Below are positions 8,705-17,871 of a DNA stretch of 64,000 nucleotides, one piece after another. Below the pieces are notes generated by a model. The model ran no database searches. It saw only the letters and a list, made by a program, of their open reading frames with translations, and was not told the origin of the DNA. The stretch spans positions 124,001 to 188,000 of the forward strand of contig CAVRZD010000006.1 of NCBI GenBank assembly GCA_963725645.1. The letters run 5' to 3'. This stretch comes from JALYZC01 sp963725645. Its GTDB lineage: Bacteria; Actinomycetota; Thermoleophilia; Solirubrobacterales; Solirubrobacteraceae. Both the position numbers and the translations under genes were made by a program. How positions within the stretch are numbered: the first letter of the stretch is position 1; every line of letters begins with the position of its first letter.

Positions 8705-11059
8705 ATGAGGCGCAAGTTGATTGCGGCGCTCGTTGGCGCCGCCGGACTCGCGACCGCGTTCACACCCGGGACGAGCCCGGCGCCGGCGCTGACCGTCGGG
8801 CCGGTCACGACGCCGACTGTCTCGGTGCCGAACCTTCCGATTCCAACGCCGCCCGTTCCGGTGCCCTCGACGCCGGTGACCCCGTCGCCGCCGCCCTCGT
8901 CACCGCCGTCCGGCGGCTCTCAACCGCCGTCGACCTCGAGCCCGGCCGCGCCGGCGCCGTCCACACAGACCGGGCAGGGGGGGACCCGGCGCGGCTCGTC
9001 CGGTTCTCCGGTGCGGGGGTCGGAGCAGCCGGCGTCGCGGCCGAAGGGCGGGTCGCGCGGCGGCGCCGCACCGCACGGAGGCGGGTCGCCCTCCTCGGAC
9101 CTGTTCACCAACCCGGACGGGAGCCCGACGCCGCAGAACCCGACCTTCTCGCTCGCCAGCCCCGGTCCGGCGCCGCTCGGCGTGCCGAACTTCTTCATCG
9201 AGAAGTTTCGAATCCCGCCGTTCCTGCTGCCGATCTACCAGGCTGCCGGGACGCAGTACGGGATCCCCTGGCAGGTGCTGGCCGCGATCAACGAGATCGA
9301 GACCGACTACGGCCGCAACCTGTCGGTGTCCAGCGCGGGGGCGCTGGGGTGGATGCAGTTCATGCCGTCCTCGTGGGCCGCGTACGGCGTCGACGCCAAC
9401 GGCGACGGCAAGCGGGACCCCTTCAACCCGGTCGACGCGATCTTCGCGGCCGCGCGCTACCTGCGCGCGGCGGGCGGCAACAAGCACATCAACCAGGCGA
9501 TCTTCGCCTACAACCACGCCGACTGGTACGTGCAGTCCGTGCTGCTGCGCGCCAAGCTCATCGGCGGCATGCCGGCCGACCTCGTCGGGTCGCTCACGGG
9601 GTTGACGCAGGGACACTTCCCGGTGGCCGCGAACGCCACCTACGCGGACGCGCTCAACTCGAAGAAGGCCACGAGCCGGGTGCAGTCGGGGAACGCCGCC
9701 GTCGCCGACGCGGGGACGTCGGCCCGCCGCTCGATCGACATCTTCTCCCGCGCGGGTGCTCCGGTGGTCGCCGTCAACGACGGGATGATCCGAGCTGTTG
9801 GCTCCAACGACAAGCTCGGCCGCTACGTGGTCCTGCAGGACGTGTACGGCAACACCTACACGTACTCGCACCTGGGCAAGATCTCCGCCACCTATCCGGC
9901 GCCCAAGCAACAGCAGCCGGCCACCCCGGTCAAGAGCGACGTCGCGACGCCGCCGACCGACGCCCGTCCCTCGGCGCCGGCGTCGGCCGGTCGGCAGGCC
10001 CGCGTCCCCGCCGCGCCGACGTCGGCCCACGGCGGCGGCACGGCGGGCTTCGCGCGGCCGGTCAAGGTCCGGCTGTTCGCGCACCCGTCCCGCGCGGCGT
10101 CGTATGCGGCGGGGGGCGACCAGCAGGTCGTCGGCCAGGCGGGTCCGGTCGCGGGGTACGGCAGCTTCGACAGCTACGTGAGCAAGGTGCTCGGGCTCCA
10201 CAGCCAGGACGTCGTGCTCAAGCCGCTGAAGCCCGGCGCGCAGGTGATCGCCGGCACCATCCTCGGCGGCGTCGATCAGACCGATCCGCAGGTCGCGCCG
10301 CACGTGACCTTTGCCGTCAGGCCCGCGGGTCGCGGCGCTCCGGCGATCGACCCCAAGCCGATCCTCGACGGCTGGAAGCTGCTCGAGGCGACCGCGATCT
10401 ACCGCGCCGCGGGAAAGAACCCCTTCTGGGGCAAGGACGCGAGGAACCCGACGATCGGCCAGATCCTGCTGATGAGCAAGAGCCAGCTCGAGCAGCGGGT
10501 GCTCTCCGACCCCCACATCCAGATCTACGACTGCGGGCGTCGCGACATCGAGACCCACGTCATCGACCGCCGCGTGCTCGCGCTGCTGGAGTTCCTCAGC
10601 GCCTCCGGCCTGCGCCCGTACGTCTCCACGCTGAAGTGCGGGCACAGCTTCTACGTCGCCGGCGGCGGCATGGTGTCCGAGCACACCTATGGCGACGCCG
10701 CCGACATCGCGATGGTCAACGGCATTCCGATCGTCGGCCACCAGGGGCCGGGCTCGATCACGGACATCACCGAGCGCCGGATCATGACCCTGCAGGGCTC
10801 GATGCAGCCCAACCAGCTGATCTCGCTCATGAGCTACCCGGGCGTGTCCTACGCGTGGGCGCAGGGTGACCACGCGGATCACATCCACGTCGGCTTCCAG
10901 CCGATGTTCGGCGACAGCGCCAAGCTCGCCGCGCAGTACTCGAGCGCGCTCAAGCCGGCCCAGTGGGTGAAGCTCATCGACCGCATCAACCAGATCGACG
11001 AGCCGGTGGTCCCGACGAAGCCGTCGCGCTACGCGCTGCCGGCCGTGCGCGGGCGCTGA
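8705..11059 (+). CDS. Secreted multidomain peptidoglycan hydrolase (lytic transglycosylase, LytM-like, M15-like)
   Basis: A 784-residue exported wall enzyme. A signal peptide (about residues 1-28) is followed by a Pro/Ser/Gly-rich linker to about 155. The transglycosylase domain (about 170-300) has the catalytic Glu in AINEIETDYGRN and the 'GALGWMQFMPSSWAAYG' motif. A LytM/M23-like segment (about 340-400 and 500-545) keeps the barrel pattern ending YSHLG but lacks the first zinc His, so it may only bind. The C-terminal domain (about 600-740) carries SEHTYGDAADI and HADHIHVGF, the zinc ligands of M15-type peptidases. It should cut both glycan strands and peptide stems. The ATG directly precedes a basic-hydrophobic signal sequence. 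The neighbouring Mur ligases suggest an envelope locus. Confidence 0.88.
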   Translation: MRRKLIAALVGAAGLATAFTPGTSPAPALTVGPVTTPTVSVPNLPIPTPPVPVPSTPVTPSPPPSSPPSGGSQPPSTSSPAAPAPSTQTGQGGTRRGSSGSPVRGSEQPASRPKGGSRGGAAPHGGGSPSSDLFTNPDGSPTPQNPTFSLASPGPAPLGVPNFFIEKFRIPPFLLPIYQAAGTQYGIPWQVLAAINEIETDYGRNLSVSSAGALGWMQFMPSSWAAYGVDANGDGKRDPFNPVDAIFAAARYLRAAGGNKHINQAIFAYNHADWYVQSVLLRAKLIGGMPADLVGSLTGLTQGHFPVAANATYADALNSKKATSRVQSGNAAVADAGTSARRSIDIFSRAGAPVVAVNDGMIRAVGSNDKLGRYVVLQDVYGNTYTYSHLGKISATYPAPKQQQPATPVKSDVATPPTDARPSAPASAGRQARVPAAPTSAHGGGTAGFARPVKVRLFAHPSRAASYAAGGDQQVVGQAGPVAGYGSFDSYVSKVLGLHSQDVVLKPLKPGAQVIAGTILGGVDQTDPQVAPHVTFAVRPAGRGAPAIDPKPILDGWKLLEATAIYRAAGKNPFWGKDARNPTIGQILLMSKSQLEQRVLSDPHIQIYDCGRRDIETHVIDRRVLALLEFLSASGLRPYVSTLKCGHSFYVAGGGMVSEHTYGDAADIAMVNGIPIVGHQGPGSITDITERRIMTLQGSMQPNQLISLMSYPGVSYAWAQGDHADHIHVGFQPMFGDSAKLAAQYSSALKPAQWVKLIDRINQIDEPVVPTKPSRYALPAVRGR

Positions 11060-11075
11060 GCGCACTCCCGGCCGG

Positions 11076-12572
11076 TTACAGCGCGCGCAGGATCTCGCGC
11101 ATCACCACGCGGTCGTCGAACGGGCGCGGCACGCCCTTGGGGTCCGGTGTCATCTCGGTCAGCGCGCCGCGTCCCAGCACGACCACGGCGTCGCCGGGCG
11201 TGGCCGCCCGCAGCGCCCGCTCCATCGCGCGGCGCCGGTCCAGCACGACCTCGAGCTGCGCTCCCGCGGCGGCTCGCGCGCCTCGCAGGTGGTACTGCAG
11301 CGCTGGAACCGCCGGGTCGCCGCGGTATCCCGACGTGGTCAGGACCAGGTGGTCCGAGCGGGTCCGGAGCACTCGGCCGATGCCTCGCATCTTGGCGCTG
11401 GAGGAGCGTCCGGCCACCCCGTAGACGGCGCGCAGGCGCCCGTCGGGGCTCATCCCCGCGCGGACCGCGTCCAGGAACTGCCCGACGCCGTCGGGGGTGT
11501 GGGCGAAGTCCACGATCGCGGCGAAGCGCTGGCCCTCGTCGACGTGCTCGAAGCGCCCGGGCGTCCCCGGATCCACCGCCACGGTCCGGGCGGCGACGGC
11601 GGGCTCGATCGCCAACGCGTCGGCGATCGCGAGCGCCGCCGCGACGTTGCGGGCGTTGTGCTTCCCGGGCAGGCGCGTCGCGAGCTCGACCTCGCCGCGC
11701 GGCGTCTCGACCCGGAGCGAAGCCCGGTGCAGATCCCACGCCGCCGACAGGATCCGGTAGTCGGCATCGGCCGAGAACCCGACGCGGACAGCGGCCCCGC
11801 CACGCGCCTCCACGTCCATCGCCAGCTGGCGGCCGAAGCGATCGTCCACGTCGACGATCGCTCGCGGGACGGCGGCATCGCCGCGCACGAACATCCGGCG
11901 CTTCATCTCGCCGTAGCGCCGCATGGTGCGGTGCCGGTGCAGGTGCTCGTGCGTCAGGTTCGTGAAGACGGCGAGATCGGGCAGGAGCGACGGGCAGGCC
12001 TCCAGCTGGTAGCTCGAGACCTCGCACACGATCCAGTCCAGCGGCTCCGCCGCCACGGTCGAGAGCGGCTCGCCGAACTCGGTGTTCCCGGCCAGCCGCA
12101 CGCGGTGCCCACTCGCCGCCAGCAGGGACGTGGCCAAGCCCGCCACCGTCGACTTGCCGTTGGTCCCGGTGACCGCGAGGATCGGCGCGCGGCTCAGCCG
12201 CCAGCCCAGCTCCAGCTCGTCGATCACCTCGAGCGCGTGCTCACGCGCCTCGCGGACCGGCCGGCTGCGGAAGCTGATCCCCGGGCTCCGGATCATGGTC
12301 CTGGCCGGCCCCGGCTCGGCAATCAGCGGCAGCTCCGGGCCCAGGTGGACGTCGACGCCGCGGGCGCGCAGCGTCCGGGCAAGCCGCCGCGACTGCAGCG
12401 TGACGGAGCGCTCCCAGGCGACGACGGCGCCCGGGCCCGCGAGCCGCGAGAGCGCGCCGACGGCGGCCTGGCCCGCGCGGCCCAGGCCGGCCACGAGGTA
12501 GGGGCCGGGCGGCGGCGCCGGGCGCACGGGCGACGGGGCGGGTGGCGCGATTGTCAGCTGCGGTCGACCCAT
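11076..12572 (-). CDS. Mur ligase family protein with mixed MurD/MurE features
   Basis: A 498-residue ATP-dependent amide ligase. The N-terminal domain has a MurD-type nucleotide fold (VAGLGRAGQAAV). The central domain has the P-loop TGTNGKST, 'EVSSYQLEAC' (MurD-like) and 'TNLTHEHLHRHRTM' plus YGEMKRRMF (MurE-like, with the lysine that is carbamylated in MurE). The C-terminal domain has VDFAHTPDG, again MurE-like, but the DNPR substrate motif of MurE is replaced by SGYRG. The amino-acid substrate is therefore unclear and it is unlikely to be the housekeeping MurE. It starts 10 bases after the GatD-MurT fusion with a GGAG site, so the two form an operon. Not assigned a gene symbol for these reasons. 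Confidence 0.85.
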   Translation of the reverse strand: MGRPQLTIAPPAPSPVRPAPPPGPYLVAGLGRAGQAAVGALSRLAGPGAVVAWERSVTLQSRRLARTLRARGVDVHLGPELPLIAEPGPARTMIRSPGISFRSRPVREAREHALEVIDELELGWRLSRAPILAVTGTNGKSTVAGLATSLLAASGHRVRLAGNTEFGEPLSTVAAEPLDWIVCEVSSYQLEACPSLLPDLAVFTNLTHEHLHRHRTMRRYGEMKRRMFVRGDAAVPRAIVDVDDRFGRQLAMDVEARGGAAVRVGFSADADYRILSAAWDLHRASLRVETPRGEVELATRLPGKHNARNVAAALAIADALAIEPAVAARTVAVDPGTPGRFEHVDEGQRFAAIVDFAHTPDGVGQFLDAVRAGMSPDGRLRAVYGVAGRSSSAKMRGIGRVLRTRSDHLVLTTSGYRGDPAVPALQYHLRGARAAAGAQLEVVLDRRRAMERALRAATPGDAVVVLGRGALTEMTPDPKGVPRPFDDRVVMREILRAL

Positions 12573-12582
12573 GGCTCCGCGG

Positions 12583-14853
12583 CTAGGTCGCGACCAGCCG
12601 GGGCGGGCTCGCCGCCCATTCGCTCGACGCCGCGCCGCGGTCCTCGAGCGCGGCCTCGAGCTGCAGCAGGGCCGTGTAGGTCGGCAGGGCCACGAGCGAC
12701 CCCGGCGCCTGCGCGACCGCCCGATCGAAGGAACGCGAGAGGTCCTCGTCGACGTCCGCCGGCTCGATCGGCCACCCGGCGTACCTGAGTCGCAGCGCGA
12801 GCTCGGGCGCCCGCCGGCCGGTGCACGTCACGCGCCGGACGCGTGCGGCGACCGACTCGAAGTCGACGTCCCAGATCCACGAGACGTCGCGGCCGTCCGG
12901 TTCGAGGTCGTTGAGGGCGATCCACAGATCGATGCGCCGCCGCGGGCGCTCGCGCCCGAGCGTGTCCAGGATCGCGTTGGCCCCGACCGGGTTCTTCATC
13001 AGCGAGACCTGGACGGCGGTGTCCCCGACCACGACGGTCTCGGCGCGGCCGAACGGGATCTCCATCGCGTCGAGCCCCTCGCCGAGCGCGGCCGGGGCCA
13101 CGCCGAGGTGCACGGCGGCTGCGATCGCCGCCAGCGCGTTGTAGACGTTGTGGAGCCCGGGCAATCCGACGTGCACCTCGAACGGCCCCGCCGGCGTGCG
13201 CACCGACACCTGCGAGCCGGCCGTCCCCTCGACGCGCACCGTCGTGGCCGCGACCTCGGGCCGCGGGCGCCGTGCGCCGCATGCGGCACAGGCGAAGTGC
13301 CCGAGATGGCCGACGAACGCCCGGGCGTAGGACTGTTCGGCGCCGCAACTCGGGCAGGTCCGGCCGTCGCGCGGATGCTGGGGCTCGGCGCGCGCCACCG
13401 ACCGGTCGTCGATCCCGAAGTGCGTGACCCCCGCTCCCGCCTCGGCGCCGCGGGCGCGGGCGAGCGCGACCAGCCGCGGGTCGTCGGCGTTGACGACCAG
13501 CCGGGCCTGCGGATGGGCGCTCACCAGGCCGCGCCACAGCGTGTGGATGCGCTCGACCTCGCCGTAGGAGTCGAGACGATCGCGGGACAGGTTGCACAGC
13601 ACGAGCAGGCGCGGGCGAACCTGCGCGGCGATCAGCGGAAGCCAGGCCTCGTCGAGCTCGAAGACGCCCTGCTCGCCCGCCTGGTCGACCAGCGCCGTCG
13701 CGACGCCCCAGTGCGTGTTCGCGCCCGCATGGTTGTGCACGATCGTGCGCCCGCCCGCGCGCAGCATCGCGACGAGCATCCGTGCGGTGGTCGTCTTCCC
13801 GTTCGTGCCGCCGACCAGGATCGAACCCTGCGGCAGCCGGTCGGTCAGACGGCCGATGGCGTCCGGGACCATGCGCAGGAGCAGGCGACCGGGCGCCGCG
13901 GTCCCGGCGCCGCGCCGGCCGGCGCGGCTCACGCGGCCCGCGGCTCGGGCCACGTCCAGCTTGGTGTAGGACAGGCGGCGCTCGGCGGATGCCGGCAGGA
14001 AGGCGCGCGGCGCGAACGGGTGCTCGTCGAAGCGGTAGACCGCGTCGAGGTTGTCGCCGAGCCGCGCCTGCAGCCACACCTCCTCGTAGAGGCCGCGAGG
14101 GGCGACCGCCGCCGGCGCGCCCGCCGCGCGGACGCCGGACCGATGCGCCGCATCCTCACCGGCGTCCCGCAGCGGTGGAAGCTCGCCGACCTCGATCCCG
14201 AGCGCCGCCGCGATCAGCCAGTCGGCGAACCAGGCGTTCTTGGCGAGCAGCGGCCCGTGCAGGTAGGTGCCGACGACGTTGCCGCGGCGCACGCCCTCCC
14301 CGCCGTCGCGCCCGTTGCTGCCGTGGCCGTGCAGCACGCGACCGAGCGGGCGCTCCAGCGGTCCGAGGTACGTGCGCCCGCCGTGGTTCTCGAAGCCCGC
14401 CAGCACCCGCCGCGCGCCGTCGAGCTCGACCTCGACCGACACGGGCCCGATGAGCCTCGGGCCGGGCGGCCGCTCGGTCCGGGCGTCGACGAGCCCGACG
14501 CCCGCCAGGCGCCGGCCGTCCACCTCGTAGGACGTGCCGAGCATCTGGTAGCCGCCGCAGATCCCGAGGACCACCGCGCCGCGCGCGGCGGCGTCGTGGA
14601 TGCCCTCGCCCTTGGTCTCCACGAGATCGAGTCCGGCCACGCGCTGGTCGCGGTCCTGCCCGCCGCCGATGTAGAGGAGGTCGTGGGCGTCGGGATCGAT
14701 CGCGTCGCCGACGTCGGCCGCCTGGAGCTCGATGCCGATGCCACGCCACGCGCAGCGCCGCGCGAGCACCATCAGGTTTCCGCGGTCCCCGTAGACGTTG
14801 AGGCGATCGGGGTACAGCGAGCAGATCCGCAGCACAGGGCGCGGCCGCGCCAT
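12583..14853 (-). CDS. Fused GatD-MurT: lipid II isoglutaminyl synthase, both subunits in one chain
   Basis: A 756-residue fusion. Residues 1-225 are a GatD/CobQ-type glutamine amidotransferase: conserved YGDRGN, nucleophile Cys99 in GICGGYQML, catalytic His199 in GTYLHGPL. Residues ~300-750 are MurT: P-loop GGTNGKTTT near 350, a Cys4 zinc ribbon (Cys500, 503, 522, 525), MKNPVGAN, and the DUF1727-like 'LNDLEPDGRDVSWIWD'. Known GatD supplies ammonia from glutamine and MurT uses ATP to amidate the stem-peptide D-glutamate of lipid II. In characterised Gram-positives they are two proteins. Here a ~70-residue linker joins them in GatD-MurT order with no stop or frameshift. ATG start. First gene of an operon with the hybrid Mur ligase. 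Confidence 0.92.
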   Translation of the reverse strand: MARPRPVLRICSLYPDRLNVYGDRGNLMVLARRCAWRGIGIELQAADVGDAIDPDAHDLLYIGGGQDRDQRVAGLDLVETKGEGIHDAAARGAVVLGICGGYQMLGTSYEVDGRRLAGVGLVDARTERPPGPRLIGPVSVEVELDGARRVLAGFENHGGRTYLGPLERPLGRVLHGHGSNGRDGGEGVRRGNVVGTYLHGPLLAKNAWFADWLIAAALGIEVGELPPLRDAGEDAAHRSGVRAAGAPAAVAPRGLYEEVWLQARLGDNLDAVYRFDEHPFAPRAFLPASAERRLSYTKLDVARAAGRVSRAGRRGAGTAAPGRLLLRMVPDAIGRLTDRLPQGSILVGGTNGKTTTARMLVAMLRAGGRTIVHNHAGANTHWGVATALVDQAGEQGVFELDEAWLPLIAAQVRPRLLVLCNLSRDRLDSYGEVERIHTLWRGLVSAHPQARLVVNADDPRLVALARARGAEAGAGVTHFGIDDRSVARAEPQHPRDGRTCPSCGAEQSYARAFVGHLGHFACAACGARRPRPEVAATTVRVEGTAGSQVSVRTPAGPFEVHVGLPGLHNVYNALAAIAAAVHLGVAPAALGEGLDAMEIPFGRAETVVVGDTAVQVSLMKNPVGANAILDTLGRERPRRRIDLWIALNDLEPDGRDVSWIWDVDFESVAARVRRVTCTGRRAPELALRLRYAGWPIEPADVDEDLSRSFDRAVAQAPGSLVALPTYTALLQLEAALEDRGAASSEWAASPPRLVAT

Positions 14854-14902
14854 GACGGGAGCCTAGCGGCGCGCCGCGCGCCGGCAGGCTTACGATCCTG
14901 CC

Positions 14903-16073
14903 GTGAAGCTCGTCCTCAGCGCGTTCCGCATGGGCGCCGTCGGCGGCAGCGAGACCTACGCGGTCACGACGGCCGAGCACCTCCAGGCCCTCGGGCACCA
15001 CGTCACCGTGCACGCGACCGAGATGGGCGAGGCGGCGGGCATCGCGCGGGAGCGGGGGCTGCGGGTCGTCGCCGACGACCAGCTGCCCGAGACCTGCGAC
15101 GGGGTGCTCGTGCAGGACGGCGTCCACGCCCTCCGCATGGCGGAGCGCTACCCCACGGCCCCGCGCGTCTTCATCGCCCACACCATCCACGTGAACATCC
15201 AGCGCCCGCCGCAGGTGCCCGACGTCGTCAACGCCATCGTCGTGCTGAACGACCGCATCGCCCACCGGTTCGCGGCGATGGCCAGCGAAACGGACTTGGT
15301 GCGCCTGCGCCAGCCGCTCGACCTGGTCCGGTTCAGCCCGCGCGGAAAGCTGAACACCGGCCCGAAGACCGCCCTGCTGCTGGGCAACTACGTGCGCGGC
15401 GACCAGCGGGACATGATCGTGAGGGCGTGCGCCGATCGGGGCGTCGCGGTCGCCGAGGTCGGCGCCCACGGGACGGTCTCGCACCATCCCGAGGTGGCGA
15501 TCTGCGAGGCCGACGTGGTGTTCGGCTACGGCCGCGCGATCCTCGAGGCGATGTCCTGCGGGCGGGCCGCGTACGTGATCGGCGACAGCGGCGGCGACGG
15601 TTGGGTGACGGCGGCCTCGTATCCGGGCCTGGAGGCGGACGGCTTCGGCGGGTCGGCCACGCCGTCCATCATCGACGGCGCCGCGCCTGGCCCGCGATCT
15701 CGACGACTACGAGGTCGAGATGGGCGCGGTCAACCGCCACACGGTGTCGGCCGGCCACGGCGCCTTCGCGCACGCCGCCGATCTGGTCGCGCTGCTGCGC
15801 CGGCTGGCGCCGCGGGCGCCGGCCGACGCGTCGCTCGCGGAGGTCGAGCGGCTGACACGCCTGCAATGGGCGACGGAATCCCGCGCCCTGCTGCTGAGCC
15901 TCGAGAACGAGGCGCTGCGCGACCGGCTGCAGGAGGAGCGCGCGAACATCGAGGACGAGCGGGGCCGGATTCGCGATCACTGGGCCGCGCTCGACTCGTT
16001 CAAGCGCACCCGGCGCTACCGCCTGGCGCGGCTGCTCGGCAGGCCGCTGGACCTGGTGCGCCGCCGGCGATAG
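14903..16073 (+). pseudogene. Glycosyltransferase, interrupted by a single frameshift
   Basis: The first ~255 codons encode a GT4/GT1-like glycosyltransferase ('SAFRMGAVGGSETYAVTTAE', then 'VFGYGRAILEAMSCGRAAYV', a donor-site motif). The reading frame is lost near 15685. The adjacent +1 frame continues with 'ARDLDDYEVEMGAVNRHTVS' and a C-terminal helical tail ending at 16073. Removing one base at about 15685-15690 restores one continuous protein of about 389 residues. If the frame is not restored, translation runs in a non-coding frame to 16225. The tail has a coiled-coil-like Glu/Arg segment. Likely substrate and role unknown; envelope glycan synthesis is plausible from context. It is either a recent pseudogene or carries a base-call error. 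Confidence 0.78.
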
Positions 16074-16081
16074 GAGGAACC

Positions 16082-16245
16082 ATGGAGAACGACCAGACCG
16101 CCCGAGACGCCGCGTTGAAGCGTCTCGAGCCGTTCGTCGCACGTTCAGCGACGACGGCGACACCATCGCGGGCCGGTGGGAGACGTCCGACGACGGCTCG
16201 GCCTGGCAGCTCGACTTCGAGGTGACCTATACGAGGGCCGGCTAG
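16082..16245 (+). pseudogene. Internally deleted remnant of a small DUF1579-like protein
   Basis: An ATG with a GGAGGA site 6 bases upstream begins 'MENDQTARDAALKRLEPFV', typical of the N-terminus of a family of about 150-170 residues. After only ~20 codons the frame shifts, and a different frame gives 'TFSDDGDTIAGRWETSDDGS' and 'WQLDFEVTYTRAG', which look like that family's C-terminus. The middle ~100 residues are missing. The simplest reading is an internal deletion joining the two ends out of frame. The family assignment is from memory of the pattern and is tentative. Its end overlaps the stop of the convergent esterase gene by 4 bases. Confidence 0.55.
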
Positions 16246-17528
16246 GTGGCGCGCTTGAGCCGGAACGCGTAGCTCTTCACGGCGCCGTTGCGGCCGTCGG
16301 CGGTCGGCGCCGCGCTGAGGCGATAGGGCCCCGCGACGCGGCCGAGGCGGCGCGCGGTCAGCGCGTAGCGGTTGGCGCCGGCCGCGCCGGCGACGATCAC
16401 GCTCGTGAGGACGCGGGAGTAGCGCGTGCAGCGGCGGCCTCGGCGGTTGCCGCGGCGCGGCGCGGCGCAGCGCCGCCCGACGCGGCGCCCGCTCAGCGCG
16501 CGACGCAGGGTGAGCGTGACGAAGGCGGCGCGGTCGAGCTGGAACCGGACCGTCGCGGCTCGGCCGATCCGCACGCTGCGCGGCGAGACGCGCAGCCGCG
16601 ACAGCGCCGGCGCCCTGAGCGCGGTCCGGCTTGGCCGCGGCCGGCGCAGCACCTTGATCGCCGAGCGCCCCATGCTCGCCTCGCCCAGCGCGTTGGGATG
16701 CAGCGGGAACGCGGGCTGGGTGGGGACGAGGCCCTCGAACCAGCGGTCCGGCGGGAGCTTGCAGACGTCGTGGCCGCCGCTGTCGGCGTAGGTGTCGATG
16801 TACTCGGCGTCGTTGGTCGCGGCCCGGCCGGCGATCATCGCGTTGATGCGGACGATCAGCTCGTCGAGGTAGCGGATGTCGTCGGAGCTCAGCGGCACCA
16901 TCGGGTAGCAGTTGCCGCTCTTGGGCAGGGGGTCGGGGTAGCCGACGATCGCCACGCGGGCATTCGGGCTGCGCTGGTGGATCCCCTGGAGCACCGCCGC
17001 GATCTTCGCCTTCGTCGCCTCGATCTTCGCCGCCACAGTGTCGTGCCCGCCGGGCGCGTAGTGGTCGCGGCAGGCGTGCCCGGTCGGCTGGGTCGCGCCG
17101 AGCTGCGCGCACTCCTCGGCGACGCCGACGAGCCCCGCGTCGTTGCCGCCGATCCCGACCGTCACCAGTGTCGCGTCCGGGCGCAGCGCGTTGAACTGCG
17201 GCGGGTTGGTGCCGCCGAGCGGCAGGCCGGTCTGCGGCCCGGTCATGTCCTTGGTCTCGGCGCTGCCGCAGCTCACGTCGACGAAGGTCGCGGGCGCGAG
17301 TGACTGCGCGACGAGCGAGGGATAGTTGTGGTCCGAGCGCCCGCAGTCGATCGGGTCGCCGTGCTGGTTGGGGATCAGCGGTCCCGAGGTGTAGGAGTCG
17401 CCGAGCGCGATGTAGATGCCGCCGGGCGCCGCGTGGGTTGTGCCGGCGGCGATGAGTCCGGAGGCCGCGAGGAGCAGCGCCGTGCTCAGCGCGAGGGCGA
17501 CCTTGGGGCGCGGGCGGATCCTTGCCAC
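16242..17528 (-). CDS. Secreted SGNH/GDSL esterase or lipase
   Basis: A 428-residue exported hydrolase. The signal peptide covers about residues 1-34 and ends near THAAPGG. Block I GDSYTSG carries the nucleophilic Ser, block III is GIGGNDAG and block V His is in HPNALGE. The catalytic domain spans about residues 36-290 and resembles Streptomyces secreted esterases, with several Cys likely in disulfides. The last ~130 residues are Arg-rich beta-type sequence ('RIGRAATVRFQLDRAAFVTL') seen as a C-terminal wall or surface module in related actinobacteria. The substrate is unknown. ATG start; no partner gene in the same direction. Confidence 0.9.
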   Translation of the reverse strand: MARIRPRPKVALALSTALLLAASGLIAAGTTHAAPGGIYIALGDSYTSGPLIPNQHGDPIDCGRSDHNYPSLVAQSLAPATFVDVSCGSAETKDMTGPQTGLPLGGTNPPQFNALRPDATLVTVGIGGNDAGLVGVAEECAQLGATQPTGHACRDHYAPGGHDTVAAKIEATKAKIAAVLQGIHQRSPNARVAIVGYPDPLPKSGNCYPMVPLSSDDIRYLDELIVRINAMIAGRAATNDAEYIDTYADSGGHDVCKLPPDRWFEGLVPTQPAFPLHPNALGEASMGRSAIKVLRRPRPSRTALRAPALSRLRVSPRSVRIGRAATVRFQLDRAAFVTLTLRRALSGRRVGRRCAAPRRGNRRGRRCTRYSRVLTSVIVAGAAGANRYALTARRLGRVAGPYRLSAAPTADGRNGAVKSYAFRLKRAT

Positions 17529-17679
17529 GCCTACACCCTACAAACTTGAGTGAGCGCCCGTGCCGGTCTGGGAGCCGACGACGGCCCAATCGGCCGGCGC
17601 GTTGGCGCGGCCGTCGAGCCGGAGGACGTGCGGAACGTTACGGGTGAGCTGCCGGACTTGGTTCCGGCGGGCAGAAGCT

Positions 17680-17838
17680 GGCGGCGCACCGAGCCTCGAG
17701 CTCATTGAGCGCTTGGCAAAGCGGCTCGGCGTCCCCCCGAGCTACTTCCTCGAGGTGCGGCGTGCCGGCACCATCGCCGTGCTCGAGCAGGAGCCCCAGC
17801 TCGTCAATCGCCTCCACCAGGAGCTGTGCAACAGGTAA
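17680..17838 (+). pseudogene. C-terminal remnant of an XRE-type regulator
   Basis: About 50 codons read 'PSLELIERLAKRLGVPPSYF' and then 'AVLEQEPQLVNRLHQELCNR', which match the helical part after the DNA-binding helices of XRE-family regulators. The helix-turn-helix itself is absent. Upstream sequence in the same frame back to 17560 is Arg/Pro-rich and not convincing. I read it as a 5'-truncated gene. It precedes an intact XRE gene by about 30 bases, so one regulator may have replaced another. Confidence 0.5.
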
Positions 17839-17871
17839 CAGATTCGACATCACATTTGATATATTCAGCGC

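Noticed and set aside
8900..11065. Long antisense open frame opposite the wall hydrolase
   Set aside because: Its translation is Arg/Val/Asp repeats with no domain. In high-GC DNA such frames arise opposite real genes; the + strand has signal peptide and catalytic motifs. The same applies to long antisense frames opposite 4938-6611, 12571-14850 and 26503-28311.
14903..16225. A single 440-residue glycosyltransferase
   Set aside because: After about residue 255 the frame gives Arg/Gly/Pro-rich sequence, while the neighbouring frame continues the family and ends at 16073.
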